DNA of 64,000 nucleotides from Bacteroidales bacterium (GCA_016715075.1 JADKBK010000012.1:62001-126000); one strand, 5' to 3'; counted from the first letter of the stretch, positions 9,667 to 20,578 are shown. Numbers and translations: made by a program. Notes: a model not told the origin generated them from the letters alone.

Positions 9667-11154
9667 TTATTTAACAATAATTTCTCCCATTGGATACCAT
9701 CCGTCCTCCATTATCCCGGCGATAGCCAGTTTCACCCTCGGTTCAAATGAAACCGGTGACACAATTGCGATTTCAATATTATAGGAACCGGTTGGCATGT
9801 CATAAGGAATATAGAGTACTTCATCACACACTATATCACCAGGCAACCAGTCTGGCAAATAAGCACAAGTGGTAAGTACCTTTGTGCATTGAGTATTTTT
9901 GAGTCTTACAGCAAATTTATAGTCTTTGTAGATCGGGGCTACTCCAATATTTTCCCATAAAGAATTTATCGATAATTGGCCCTGGGGTTTGACAATTGGA
10001 GGATACTCAAATTTACGAAGTACCAGGCGGTACCCCATTTTATTTAGCCACTTGTCAACCAGCGGGCTCCATACATGGGGTACGTCTGAGCTTTTTGCAT
10101 TAAAAGAACTTATATGCCATTTAAGTGCTTCTCCAAAAATATAATTCACTGTATTCTCATCGTATTTAAGTGAATCGAGCCAGTGTAAGAAAGTCCAGCA
10201 AATCTCCATTGTTACAGGAGATTTTTTCCAGGCTTCACTCATACCGCTTTTAATGATATCTTTTGGATAAATGTCAGTCATATGGCTCCAGCGTTGTTCA
10301 GGCCAGATTTCATTTGTCATATCACCAAGACAATCCATCCGATAACCAAGATTACGTATTTGGGGTCCGGTGCCATTATTCCTTCCATCAGGCCAGGAAG
10401 CGGCAATGGGTGTTCCCTTTACCAGTATTCCAGGATCAGGGGCATCCCCGTTAACCGGCTGAAAAGTAAGGGGAGTCTTTTTGAAATTATCGAGGTAACA
10501 ATTTATCAAAGCAAGCCGTGTAACATCAGTTAAAAGGTGAGATCCATCACCCTCGCCCCAGAAGCCTACAATTGAAACATCGACCGACTCCAGATCGGGA
10601 TGTCCGTCATATCTTTGCCCCAATGCTTTTATCATACCTCCAAAATATTGTACATATCTTGGGTCTTCAGGATCGATTCTCCATTTTTCTGAAAGCAATT
10701 TATCCCCCTGGCCGACAATTTTTCTATACCAGGCCGGAACATCGTTTTCATCTTCTCCGTAAGGCGCTATACGAAGCATTAGTGTTTGTCCACGTTCCGC
10801 AGCTGTCCGCAAAGCTTTATCAATCATAAACCAGTTATACTGGCCGGCCTGGGGTTCCATAAACTTCCAGTAAACCCTTAAGTAGGCTATGGAAGTCTGA
10901 GGGTAGTTTTTGTTAATGAGGTCTCCGTCGAAATCCTGGTATACAGGGGGTAGCCCTTCTGTCCATGTTGAGCCTTTATTGAGATTGTCTCCGTTAAAAC
11001 GTTGAAATGTCATAAATCCGATACCCGGATTGTTTAGTATATCAAAAATTTCTACAGGTTTTACAACCACTTTGGCAGGTACTTCCTGGGCAGGCAGGAC
11101 TGAATTTGCGAGTATAGCACTCAGGAAGAAAAGCATTATCCTTTTTAATTTCAT
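9667..11154 (-). CDS. DUF4832 protein with GH-A-like barrel, secreted
   Basis: A 495-residue protein with a signal peptide (MKLKRIMLFFLSAILANS, cleavage near LPAQ). The N-terminal two thirds read as a TIM barrel: NNPGIGFMTFQRFNGD, TSIAYLRVYWKFMEPQAGQYNW (a GH42/GH5-like beta2-beta3 block), then VDVSIVGFWGEGDGSH at about residue 195, where the acid/base Glu could sit. The last ~120 residues, from SINSLWENIGVAPIYKDYK, form a beta domain typical of DUF4832. Relatives are annotated only by domain, sometimes as beta-galactosidase-like; no substrate can be assigned. It starts 43 bp after the second GH74-like gene and ends before a good terminator, so the two genes form one transcription unit. Confidence 0.7.
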   Translation of the reverse strand: MKLKRIMLFFLSAILANSVLPAQEVPAKVVVKPVEIFDILNNPGIGFMTFQRFNGDNLNKGSTWTEGLPPVYQDFDGDLINKNYPQTSIAYLRVYWKFMEPQAGQYNWFMIDKALRTAAERGQTLMLRIAPYGEDENDVPAWYRKIVGQGDKLLSEKWRIDPEDPRYVQYFGGMIKALGQRYDGHPDLESVDVSIVGFWGEGDGSHLLTDVTRLALINCYLDNFKKTPLTFQPVNGDAPDPGILVKGTPIAASWPDGRNNGTGPQIRNLGYRMDCLGDMTNEIWPEQRWSHMTDIYPKDIIKSGMSEAWKKSPVTMEICWTFLHWLDSLKYDENTVNYIFGEALKWHISSFNAKSSDVPHVWSPLVDKWLNKMGYRLVLRKFEYPPIVKPQGQLSINSLWENIGVAPIYKDYKFAVRLKNTQCTKVLTTCAYLPDWLPGDIVCDEVLYIPYDMPTGSYNIEIAIVSPVSFEPRVKLAIAGIMEDGWYPMGEIIVK

Positions 11155-11197
11155 AGCAATGTTGAGTAAAAAAAATGTATCAGATTTTTTTTGAATA

Positions 11198-13621
11198 TTA
11201 ATACGATAGCACCGGAGTAATTATATCCTCAATTGCCTTAGCATCTCCCTTTGCAGGACCGTGCCATACACCTCCGCCATAAGTATTTATATATATCATT
11301 TCCTGATTTAAAGGATCAATATCAACGCGTCTTCCCAATTTGTGATTAAATCCTTTAATTCTTTCCCATGTTTCCCCATGGTTTTCTGAACGGTATGCCG
11401 AAAAGCTAAACCCGCAGGCATAGTACATTTTATTCCTTGGATCAAAAGTCAGATCGAAGATGTACTGATCTTTTTTAAGAGTTTGTTTCCAGGTATTACC
11501 TCCATCTTCGGATAAATAAATTCCACCCCCTATGCAGGGAGAAAATGGATCTTTTGTATTTCTACCCCAGGCTGAAATTATAATTTTATCAGGATTATCC
11601 GGGTCAATCAGTAAACCGGTTAAACAATTGGTTTCCGCGGGAAGCGGTTTCTTAACCCATGTTTCTGCTTCATCTATTGAAGTGTAAAGGGCTCCATCCT
11701 GATCATTTCCAATACTGCCTTCATCATTTCGCCGGTGTACAAGTAAAAATAACATCCCATCCTGAGTTCTTCTTGTTATTTTGAAAGCCAGAGGATCTTT
11801 CCCGTCAATACCATTATTTTTGAGCATCCATGTTTCTCCACCATCAATTGATTTATAAACACCTTTGCCAAATGCACATGCATAAAGAGTTCTTTTTTCT
11901 TTCCTGCTTTCAGTATCAATCAGAATATGTGTAAACGCTCCTTCTCCAATATTTTTACTTTGGATTTTCCACGATGCACCGCCATCTTCAGTAACAAGAA
12001 TTCCACCTGTAAAACCAGCAGTTCCGTTTTTCCTCCACATCTTATATAAGGGAAGGTCATGTACTCCACTCATTACCGACCATGCCTTTCCTTTAACATC
12101 GGGGTCGAATACAAGCCAGTAGGTTGTATTAATCCACTTCTCAGGTATTCCATTATTCTTTGTTGCGCTCATCCAGCTTTCACCTCCGTCTTTACTTTCC
12201 ATAAGACCGACATCGGTATTCGCATTAAATACATGTTTCAGGTCGAATGGATCAAAAACTATTGTATATCCTGTAGTGACATCCAGCCCGGTTGAGCTCC
12301 ATCCTCCACTGTTTTTCTTTCTTGAGTACAACTGTTTCCAGTTTCTGCCTCCGTCTGTTGTCTTTATTGTTCTTCCAAAATCAGTTGCATAACTGATATC
12401 CGGATTATCAGAAGATACTGCGATTGCAAACGGATTTTCACCCCAGGTTGGACCATATCGTTCATCCAGCCATCCTTGGGAATAGTTACTTGAAAATCTG
12501 TAATTCTGATCTATTAAACAATCTTTTAAAGTCAATTGCCAGGTTCTTCCAAAATCTTCACTTTTTGCTATTCCGATACATGTGGTGTCTGCCTGGACTT
12601 TCAATCCATTATATGATATGTATAAGACATTTGGATTTAATGAACTTGTGGCAATGCATCTCCATTCAGGCTTGTCAGAGTTTTCCATTTGGAGATTTAT
12701 GAGTCCCTCTTCCCGGTTTTCCCAGCTTTCACCACCATTTTCTGTATACCAGATTCCTGATTTGTCACCGGCAGAATTAAAATAAGATTTTCCTGATGTG
12801 GCATAGATAATATACTTATTCAGTTTTTGATCAAACCCTCCGGCAAATTGTGTAAGCTTTTTCACTCCCTCGGGTCCCTTATTGATTTTCCATAGCCCAT
12901 TTTCTTTTGCCGTTACAGTATTTTCCCCGGTAATATATATAGTTCTGTTATTTGCAGGAGAGGAGGGTAAAACAAAAATATTTTTTGCACCATCCGTTAG
13001 TATCTGATCTTTTGTCCAATGGGAACCTGCATCATTTGAAATGTAAAAGCCAATTTCACTATCTATTGAAATAGCTGCATAAAGCATCTCTGAATTGGCA
13101 GGGTCAACGATGAAAGCCAATACTTTTCTTTTAGTACTGTCTTTTGTAATAATATATTCATTTGCTTCATCACCTTTTGATACAATACCTGTTATTTCTG
13201 ATGGATCAGGATATATTACATTCCATTTATTCCCCTTATCAGTGCTCCTGAACAAACATATGGATTTGGCATATATCGTATTTGAATCCAGTGGATCGAA
13301 GGCAAAGAATTGGACCATTCCGCGTAAATTGATCATTCTCCATGATTCTCCACCATTATGGGTAACAAAAGACTGGCTCATATCGCAGGCCACAAATAAA
13401 TAGTCTGCATCGTGGGGACTTACACTGGGATTGAACATGGCACCGCCTCCTCCGTATCCGACTATGGCCCAGCTATCGTTACGGGCATTTGGATATTTTT
13501 CTTTTTCGGAACCGGGATTTTCTTTTATTTGTTTACATCCGTGCAGCAAGCCAGTCATAATCAGGATTACAAGGAACACGAAAGGTAAATTTACTAGCCT
13601 GGTTAAAAAATTATTATTCAT
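11198..13621 (-). CDS. GH74-like multi-bladed propeller lipoprotein (copy 2)
   Basis: The start at 13621 gives MNNNFLTRLVNLPFVFLVIL and a lipobox ending LLHGC (Cys 29); total 807 residues. It is a close paralogue of the protein at 7002-9416 over its whole length: YGGGGAMFNPSVSPHDADY, CDMSQSFVT (D80 at the putative first catalytic position), repeated STDKGNKW/TENGGESW/TTDGGRNW/SKDGGESW Asp boxes, and NANTDVGLMES (second putative catalytic Asp near residue 470). Both end with a conserved GGGVWHGPAKGD block. The likely role is a surface GH74-type glucanase or relative acting with SusCD. The SusD terminator at 13683-13710 lies upstream, and the DUF4832 gene follows 43 bp downstream, so this starts a separate two-gene unit. 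Confidence 0.75.
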   Translation of the reverse strand: MNNNFLTRLVNLPFVFLVILIMTGLLHGCKQIKENPGSEKEKYPNARNDSWAIVGYGGGGAMFNPSVSPHDADYLFVACDMSQSFVTHNGGESWRMINLRGMVQFFAFDPLDSNTIYAKSICLFRSTDKGNKWNVIYPDPSEITGIVSKGDEANEYIITKDSTKRKVLAFIVDPANSEMLYAAISIDSEIGFYISNDAGSHWTKDQILTDGAKNIFVLPSSPANNRTIYITGENTVTAKENGLWKINKGPEGVKKLTQFAGGFDQKLNKYIIYATSGKSYFNSAGDKSGIWYTENGGESWENREEGLINLQMENSDKPEWRCIATSSLNPNVLYISYNGLKVQADTTCIGIAKSEDFGRTWQLTLKDCLIDQNYRFSSNYSQGWLDERYGPTWGENPFAIAVSSDNPDISYATDFGRTIKTTDGGRNWKQLYSRKKNSGGWSSTGLDVTTGYTIVFDPFDLKHVFNANTDVGLMESKDGGESWMSATKNNGIPEKWINTTYWLVFDPDVKGKAWSVMSGVHDLPLYKMWRKNGTAGFTGGILVTEDGGASWKIQSKNIGEGAFTHILIDTESRKEKRTLYACAFGKGVYKSIDGGETWMLKNNGIDGKDPLAFKITRRTQDGMLFLLVHRRNDEGSIGNDQDGALYTSIDEAETWVKKPLPAETNCLTGLLIDPDNPDKIIISAWGRNTKDPFSPCIGGGIYLSEDGGNTWKQTLKKDQYIFDLTFDPRNKMYYACGFSFSAYRSENHGETWERIKGFNHKLGRRVDIDPLNQEMIYINTYGGGVWHGPAKGDAKAIEDIITPVLSY

Positions 13622-13682
13622 TTTGTGAATTTTAAAAAAGATCATTAACAAAGAGTTCTGATGCCTGGTAAATTATAAAACT

Positions 13683-13710
13683 AAAGCCCCGCCCGTCATT
13701 GCGGGGCTTT
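13683..13710 (-). terminator. Intrinsic terminator after susD
   Basis: A perfect 10-bp stem, AAAGCCCCGC paired with GCGGGGCTTT, has an 8-base loop. On the (-) strand it is followed by AGTTTTATAATTT. It lies 28 bp past the stop of the SusD gene and ends the SusCD transcript. Confidence 0.85.
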
Positions 13711-13737
13711 AAGTTTTATTCAGATGATAATAATTGT

Positions 13738-15189
13738 TTAGTATCCGGGATTCTGGCCCAGCAAATTAGCATCAAACTCAGGTATAGGGAATAAATCCGA
13801 AGTCACATGATATTGAGTTAATTCTTTTCTGATCATGTCATACCATCGGCTTCCTAATTCAAAGCATAGTTCAAATTTTCTTTCCCTGATCACCATATCT
13901 TCAAAGGCCTGCATTGTCAAGCCTGTTGTAGCAAGTGGCTCAGTACCTGAAATCCCGTTTGCCCTGTTAATTACTTCATTAATTGCATCAACAGCTTCCT
14001 GTGTCGGACTGCCATTCTCCCGGTTGGCAGATTCGGCATAGATCAGTAAAACTTCTGCATATCTTAAAATCGGGACATTCATCGGATAAACAGCTTTGGC
14101 TAGTATGTCTTGAGGATCAACATATGGATAATTGAATTTAGCTACAATCGGAGCATATTCAAAAGCCTCTTTCCATGGAATCATTATGATATTTCCCGGA
14201 TCAGCCAGAACATCCGGAATAACCAGTTGAATATAGGCTTCTCTTCTTGGCTGATCAGGAAATTCATAAGCAGCAAAAGTTGTATCTAATGCACCATCGC
14301 TATAACCTCCGGAGTTTTTTGAAGCTAAGCCGTTAGGGATGCCACCCGCATCATCAGTAGTTGCTTCGAAAGCAAACATCATTTCGGAGGCACGTTTACT
14401 TTCTATCTTAAACACATCAGCAACATCGGGTATAAGAGCAAACTTATTACTTTCAATTATTTCTTTTGCGAGGCTGGCAGCTTTGGCATAATTAGTTGTT
14501 TGTTTCATTGGCGCAGTTGCCATTGTTAAATAAACCTTTGATAAAATTCCCCTGGCAACCCAACTGGTTGGTCTTCCGGGAGTATCATTCCACGAATCAG
14601 GCAATTTATTTACCGCATCTTCCAGGTCGCTGGTGATTTGAGAATATACTTCCTCAACAGGAGTTCTTGTATATAAATTGGTTACAGGATTTGGTGAATT
14701 TTCCAAAATCAATGGTACGGCACCATAAAGTCTTACCAGATTAAAATAATTAAGTGCTCTGATAAACTTTGCCTGACCTACAATCTCAGAGAGTTCATCT
14801 TCACTTGCCCCCTGAACCTTTCCGGCATTGACTGACCTGATCACATTATTTACGTTAGTGAGCGACTTATAAGATCTTTGCCAGTTTACAATACCATAGT
14901 CAGTTCCAAGAACTATGGGAGCGTCTCTTATGCCATCATTATTTAAATCTGTATATCCATTCTTCTTTATATCATCTGGTCCCAGCGCAACATCAATATT
15001 CATTTGCGACATTGCTCCTATTAACCCGGATTCAGCTTCTCCCTTGTTTGTGTAGAAGTTGACTTCGCCGACAATGCCCAATGGATTTTCAACCAGGCTT
15101 GTTTCACATGATACCATGAAACAGAATGCTATTAATGGCATCATTCTGATACTATATCTTTGCAGAATATGTTTTATATTATTTTTCAT
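13738..15189 (-). CDS. SusD/RagB-family glycan-binding lipoprotein
   Basis: The start at 15189 gives MKNNIKHILQRYSIRMMPLI and the lipobox MVSC (lipid Cys 28); 483 residues. The family is recognisable from FIRALNYFNLVRLYGAVPLI (the SusD TPR helix), RTPVEEVYSQITSDLEDAVNKL, RGILSKVYLTMA, and the C-terminal YAEVLLIYAESANRENG, INEVINRANG and RERKFELCFELGSRWYDMIR. SusD proteins sit on the cell surface as a lid on the SusC pore and capture oligosaccharides. It starts 12 bp after the SusC stop and is followed by a strong terminator, so it is the last gene of the susCD transcript. The bound glycan cannot be inferred from sequence alone. Confidence 0.95.
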   Translation of the reverse strand: MKNNIKHILQRYSIRMMPLIAFCFMVSCETSLVENPLGIVGEVNFYTNKGEAESGLIGAMSQMNIDVALGPDDIKKNGYTDLNNDGIRDAPIVLGTDYGIVNWQRSYKSLTNVNNVIRSVNAGKVQGASEDELSEIVGQAKFIRALNYFNLVRLYGAVPLILENSPNPVTNLYTRTPVEEVYSQITSDLEDAVNKLPDSWNDTPGRPTSWVARGILSKVYLTMATAPMKQTTNYAKAASLAKEIIESNKFALIPDVADVFKIESKRASEMMFAFEATTDDAGGIPNGLASKNSGGYSDGALDTTFAAYEFPDQPRREAYIQLVIPDVLADPGNIIMIPWKEAFEYAPIVAKFNYPYVDPQDILAKAVYPMNVPILRYAEVLLIYAESANRENGSPTQEAVDAINEVINRANGISGTEPLATTGLTMQAFEDMVIRERKFELCFELGSRWYDMIRKELTQYHVTSDLFPIPEFDANLLGQNPGY

Positions 15190-15201
15190 TTTTGAATACA
15201 T

Positions 15202-18200
15202 TTAAAACGTTACATCAATACCCATTGAATATGTTTTGGACTGAGGGTAATTACTATTATCTATTCCTGAACGTCCGTCACTCGCTGAAAAAGAACTCGC
15301 TTCCGGATCATAGCCTGTATACCTCGTAATAGTAAAAAGATTAGTTCCTGACAGATAAACTCTTAACCTGTCAATTTTAATTTTCTGGCATACAGATTGA
15401 GGGAAATTGTATGCACGATTCAATGTTTTCAGTCTGATAAAAGATCCATCCTCAACAAAATGTGAATTTCTTCCATTTACTGAAACGTTGGTGGCAGTGA
15501 TAGCATGATCAAGATTATATTGTACTCTGTACGACTGAACTGTCCATGCTGGAATATCGGTATCCTGGTTAGTCTCTGTCCAGTGATCCAGCAGCCGGGT
15601 GCTGGTACCTGTCAGCAAACCCCAGTTAGTCTTTTCAGTAAAAATCCTGCCAGCATTAAATATTTGATTTCCATATACTCCCAGGATTGTCGCAGTAAGC
15701 TCAAAAGCCTTATAGGAGAAGGTATTATTAAAACCGATACTGAACTTTGGAGCAGTGCGGGCAATTATAGTCAGATCCGAAGCATTTATTTTATAGTCGC
15801 CATTCAAATCCTTATATTTGGGATCACCGGGCATCTGACCGAATTTGTTTGCCTCTGCTTCCTCACTTGTACTCCAGATACCTTCAAAAAGATGACCTTT
15901 AAGCGTTCCAAGAGGTTCACCCTCGATCAACCAGGCTATGTTGTTAAATCCATATCCACCTCCCTGGCTTGTTGACTGGACAAGTTCTTTAATCCCTGAC
16001 CCAAGGTCCAGTATTTTACTTTTATTGGACGAAAAAATAAAACTGGTATTCCATCTGAAGTTACCAACAAGCGGGTCCCCGCCAATTACAAACTCAATGC
16101 CTTTATTCTCCATGGAGCCTACATTCTGCATTACGGACGGAGAAGCTGATGATTCTGACAGACCATACCCGGTATACCATGGGATCTGGCGGGCAAGCAG
16201 CATATCTGTTGTGGTTTTTTTATAGACATCTATCGAAAAAACAAGTCTCCCGCTGAACAGACCTAAATCCATTCCTGCGTTGATCTGCTCAGTGCTTTCC
16301 CATTTAAGCTTGTCGTTTTCAGCTGTAGCAGCGTAATAGCCTATATTTGTCGAGCCAAGACCATCGTAAGGATAATTGGCTCCGGGAGCAATTGTCGAAA
16401 GTGTAGAATAGGGTCTGACAGCCTGGTTACCCAATATACCCCAGCTACCCCTGAATTTTAGATTTGAAATAATATTCAGATCTTTTATAAAGGTTTCATT
16501 GGAAGCTGTCCAGGCAAAAGCCAGTGATGGGAAGAACCCCCATTTGGTACTAGCGCCAAACACAGATGAACCATCTGCACGATAGGAAGCTGTTAATGCA
16601 TATTTATTATTAAATGAATAATTAGCACGCCCAAGATAAGAATTCAGTACTCGCTTTGAAATACCATTACCTGTTACAATCAGGTTTGTGGCACCCGATA
16701 ATGCATAAATGCTTGTAATATCTGTACCAAAACCATCTCCCTGAAAATCATAGTACTGATAGTTATCAACCTGGTATTCAGCAACACCCGTGAATATTAA
16801 CCGATGTTTATCCCTGAAAGTCTTGTTATAAGTTAAAATATTGGAATTCTGATATACTCCACCGGCTCCTACGTGAACCTCACCTAAACCATTAACACCG
16901 GCTCCTTCAAATGTCTTCCTGTTAAGATACCTGAGATTGTTCTCGTTATAAATAATAGCCCCTCCTGTAACTTTAAGGTCAAGCCCTTTTAACAGTTTGA
17001 AATCCAAGTAGGTATTTACATTATTCCTGTTCGTCTTAAATTCATTAAAAGTTTCCATAGCAGACATGACAGGATTTGCACCTTCATCATGTCCATATCC
17101 CGGTTCATGCACCGTGTAATTGCCATCAGCGTCATAAACAGGAGTGGTTGCATCCCATTGGTAGGCTTCATTTGATGCCTGACCAATAACAACGCCGCTT
17201 GCTGTCCCATTTCCAAATGGAGGGACATTTGATACTTCTCTGGTGCCTGACCAGTTCAATCCAACTGTAAGCCATTTTTTTACATCTGCATTAATATTTG
17301 CACGAAGAGAGTAACGTTTATAATGGCTATTTATCATAATACCTTTATTATACAGGTAACCACCCGAGAAGAAGTAATTCATGTTGTCTGTTCCTCCATC
17401 AATGGAAAGCTGATGATTATCTATCTTTCCTGTTTTGTAAACCTCTCTCTGCCAGTCTGTACCCCCGTTTTTCTCAAAACCGGCAACTTCTTCATCTGTA
17501 AAAGGTTTGAACCCGGACGGAGGATAGTCTACATCCAGAGTAGCTGAGAATTCATTTGCCGCACGTGCAAATTGACCGGCGTTCATAACATCAATTACAT
17601 TTGCAAGTTTCTGAAATCCTCCGTTATAACTATATTTAACTGAAGGTTTGCCTGCTTTCCCTTTTTTGTTGTAATCAGAATCACCCCGTTAGCGCCCCTT
17701 GAACCATAGATAGCTGCAGCTGATGCATCTTTCAGGACTTCAATTGATTCTATATCATTTGGATTCAGGGATCTGAGATCTCCGCCCTGCAGCCCATCTA
17801 TAACAATAAGCGCATTGCTGTTCCCTGTAAGTGAATTGCCGCCTCTGATCCTGATAGTTGTATTACCTCCCGGAGCGCCATCCGTATTTGTAACACTTAC
17901 GCCGGCAGCACGTCCCTGCAATGACTGATCAACCCTTTGTGTTGGAAGAAGTGTGAGGTCTTTTGATTTAACACTGCTTATAGATCCTGTCAGATCGCTT
18001 TTTCTCTGTTGACCATATCCTACAACAACCACTTCTTCAAGATTTTTAATATCGGGCGACAGAGTAACATTTATTGTAATTTTTCCCCCGACAGGAATTT
18101 TAACAGCAGTATATCCGATATAGGAAAATACAAGGGTTGCATTTTCTTCCTGTACCTCAATTGTGTAATTTCCATTTATGTCTGATATTACCCCTTTAGT

Positions 18201-18659
18201 AGTACCTTCTATTGAGACATTTACTCCGATCAGGGGTTCATGTGTAGTTGAATCTGTGATTGTTCCGGTTACCTTACCTGACTGATACAGGGCATCTTCC
18301 CTGGCAAATACGATAAGTTTATCCATTACAACATATGAGAGATGAGTGCCATCAAGTGCCTTATTTAAAACTGATGCCACTGTAGCTTCATTTTCATCAA
18401 TACTGACCATCTGGGTCACATCAACCTGATCTGTTTTGTAGAAAATTTTATAATCACTTTGATTTTCAATGGCTTCAATTACACTTAAAAGTGTCTGACT
18501 TTCTGACTCAAGCTTAATTATGCTCGATTGTCCGTACCCGGATGAAAAGCATTGAAGTGTGCCCAGGATAAGGAAAAACGTTGCTAGTTTCATAATTAAT
18601 GAGATTTTTTGAAGGCATTTCTTTTGGGAATGAACGCCCAAAATCAATTTCTTTTTCAT
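15202..18659 (-). pseudogene. SusC/RagA TonB-dependent transporter, split by one base
   Basis: Two adjacent reading frames together make one SusC: 17595-18659 (354 residues) and 15202-17586 (794 residues). The first holds a signal region, an STN domain (~48-105) for FecR signalling, a carboxypeptidase-regulatory-like domain (~131-205), EEVVVVGYGQQRKSDLTGS and the TonB plug to ITTKKGK. The second begins in the barrel and ends SMGIDVTF, a normal beta-signal. Between them the run of six T at 17662-17667 (six A in the gene) is one base short. With seven, the frame reads KKGKAGKPSVKYSYNGGFQK and continues straight into the barrel, giving about 1152 residues, normal for SusC. It imports oligosaccharides with SusD. 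The break may be an assembly error, a real inactivation or a slippage switch. Confidence 0.9.
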
Positions 18660-18736
18660 AAATTTGATATGTTTTTAATTAGTAAATACCCATTTGGCTT
18701 CTTGCGGAGGTTGATGGGGAAAATTAGTTTTAAATT

Positions 18737-18764
18737 ACCGGAAGATGTTTCAGCATTTTCCGGT
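18737..18764 (-). promoter_or_regulatory. Hairpin in the fecR-susC intergenic leader
   Basis: In the 176-bp gap between the anti-sigma gene and SusC, ACCGGAA pairs with TTCCGGT around a 14-base loop. The tail on the (-) strand is AATTTAAAACT, which is not a good T-tract. It may partly terminate or regulate the transcript, or have no function. The ECF-type susC promoter should lie in this same gap, but I cannot point to it. Confidence 0.3.
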
Positions 18765-18835
18765 TTTTCATTTTCTGTAAGTAGTGGTTTTGCTTTTTTT
18801 TCAAGGGCATCAGGTTTTTAAGGTTTATACTAACT

Positions 18836-19912
18836 TCAATTTATTCCGGATATGATTATCGTATCTTTTTCGACCCTGAAGGTGATAGGAGTAGTAATTT
18901 TAATGGCTTCAAGTACCTGGTAAACAGTTTCATTATGAACGAATTTCCCGCTGAAGCGTTCTGATTTTAATTCCTCAGTTTCAATTTTGATTTTGACATT
19001 ATACCATCTTTCCATCTTCAGTGAAAGATCCTCGAAAGACTCCCCGTCAAATACCAGCATCTGATCCTTCCAGCTTACCAGCTTAATCGGATCAACTTTA
19101 TTTACAGTAAATGAAGATATTCGTGAAGTCTGCTGTTCTTCAGGTACCTTCGCCATTAAAGTGGCCATTTCATTGGGTTTAATGATAATAGCCTTCTGCT
19201 CACCAAGGATGTCTTCAACTTTAACTGAGCCCCTGACAACTGTGGTTTGAGTTTTCTTGTCGCCCGGGTAACATCTGACATTAAAGGCGGTGCCAAGTAC
19301 ATTTACTTTCACATCATGTGTATTCACGACGAAAGATTTTCCCTGCTTCTTTTCCACATCAAAAAAGGCCTCACCCTCAAGTGTTACCTCTCTTGATAAA
19401 TCACCAAACTTAACAGGATATCTCAATTTACTTGCTGAATTTATCCAAACATGGGAACCATCAGAAAGGACGAGCTGAGCCTTTTCGCCCAGGGGGACAA
19501 TGATTTCATTATATGCAAGATCCTGATTATTTATGTTCCGGGTATGGAATACATTCCACAGGGAAGATAAACCAAATATTAATAAACCCACTGCCGCAAT
19601 CTTAACCCAGATTGAATTGAAATTTCTGATGGTACCAACGGGTTTTGGTTGTTCCTCTTCAATGATCTTCATCAGCTTTCCTAAAGCCTCGTTTTTATTG
19701 ATGGGCACATGAGATTTTCTATTATTCAAAAGAGCCTTAACAACAGTGACAGCATCATCAATTTCCTTTTTTTTATCAGGATTATCTGAAATGTATTCAT
19801 TCCATAAATTAACAGATTCCGGATTTGTATCTTCCACGTATTCACGAAATGATTCGTTCAGAATCAAATCTCCCAGTGTATCAAACTCCACTCTTTCCAA
19901 GATTTTATGCAA
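18836..19912 (-). CDS. FecR-family anti-sigma factor
   Basis: A 358-residue inner-membrane protein. Residues 1-95 are the cytoplasmic anti-sigma part; one transmembrane segment (IWVKIAAVGLLIFGLSSLW, ~101-119) follows. The periplasmic FecR domain then begins near NEIIVPLGEKAQLVLSDGSHVWINSAS (described as one stretch at ~136-162), with TLEGEAFFDVEKKQGKSFVV and VLGTAFNVRCYP downstream. The C-terminal ~75 residues (DLSLKMERWYNVKIKIETEEL, then RFSGKFVHNETVYQVLEAI) are the STN-interacting DUF4974 domain. It holds the neighbouring ECF factor inactive until the SusC STN domain signals that its glycan is being imported. It lies between the sigma gene (102 bp upstream) and SusC, the standard order for such a switch. 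Confidence 0.95.
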   Translation of the reverse strand: MHKILERVEFDTLGDLILNESFREYVEDTNPESVNLWNEYISDNPDKKKEIDDAVTVVKALLNNRKSHVPINKNEALGKLMKIIEEEQPKPVGTIRNFNSIWVKIAAVGLLIFGLSSLWNVFHTRNINNQDLAYNEIIVPLGEKAQLVLSDGSHVWINSASKLRYPVKFGDLSREVTLEGEAFFDVEKKQGKSFVVNTHDVKVNVLGTAFNVRCYPGDKKTQTTVVRGSVKVEDILGEQKAIIIKPNEMATLMAKVPEEQQTSRISSFTVNKVDPIKLVSWKDQMLVFDGESFEDLSLKMERWYNVKIKIETEELKSERFSGKFVHNETVYQVLEAIKITTPITFRVEKDTIIISGIN

Positions 19913-20014
19913 TAAGTTATTTATTCGATTCTATAAGCAACACGGGAATAGTATCTTTTTATACTCAGTTTCCCGGAGTATTTTTAAAAAATAAATTAAA
20001 ATGAAGGGAGTGAG

Positions 20015-20578
20015 TTAACCGATAATGATAAAGCAGGATAAAATCACACCAGAGTTACGCATAACCTGCAAGCCTCTGCTGATTGAATTACGAACTGACT
20101 GCACATTCATGTTCATAACCTGTGAAATATTTTCAAATTCCATCTCTTCAAAATACCGCAGGTATATTACATGGCGCTGACGCGGAGGTAACAGATTCAG
20201 CAAACTGATGATTTTTTCCTGCATATCTTTCTCAATCTGACTGGATATCATGAAATCTTCAGCATTGAATTCAATACCATAGAGCTCTTCAGCTTCATGG
20301 TTAATAGGAAGGGTTTTTTTTTCAAGCTCAAGGATGTCAACGATATGATTACGCAGTGATCTGAAAAGGTAGGGTTTGATTTCTCTGACAGGTTTCAGAT
20401 TTTTCCGGTTTTTCCAGAGCTTCAGGAAAAGGTTCTGAATGCAATCATTCACTGTTTCAGGATTGCGGCTTAGTTTTATTCCATAGCGGTATAAATCATC
20501 ATGGTAGGCAAGATATATTTCTGAAAATGCATGCTTATCACCCTGAAGAAACAGTGGCCACCAATAAGATTCATTCAT
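20015..20578 (-). CDS. ECF sigma-70 factor
   Basis: A 187-residue sigma factor. Region 2 covers roughly residues 20-85 (IYLAYHDDLYRYGIKLSRNP, then VNDCIQNLFLKLWKNRKNL), and region 4 covers ~128-175 (LPPRQRHVIYLRYFEEMEFENIS, then QSVRNSISRGLQVMR), the helix-turn-helix that reads the -35 element. The last dozen residues (GVILSCFIIIG) are unusually hydrophobic. It directs transcription of the downstream susCD genes and perhaps of other units in the locus once freed from the FecR protein. It is the first gene of the regulator pair. A TAAATTTG sequence 60 bp upstream fits the -7 pattern of the housekeeping sigma, though no TTG is present at the right distance. Confidence 0.95.
   Translation of the reverse strand: MNESYWWPLFLQGDKHAFSEIYLAYHDDLYRYGIKLSRNPETVNDCIQNLFLKLWKNRKNLKPVREIKPYLFRSLRNHIVDILELEKKTLPINHEAEELYGIEFNAEDFMISSQIEKDMQEKIISLLNLLPPRQRHVIYLRYFEEMEFENISQVMNMNVQSVRNSISRGLQVMRNSGVILSCFIIIG

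Noticed and set aside
15202..17586. A stand-alone 794-residue outer-membrane protein
   Set aside because: It begins inside the SusC barrel without signal or plug; it is the second half of the broken SusC gene.
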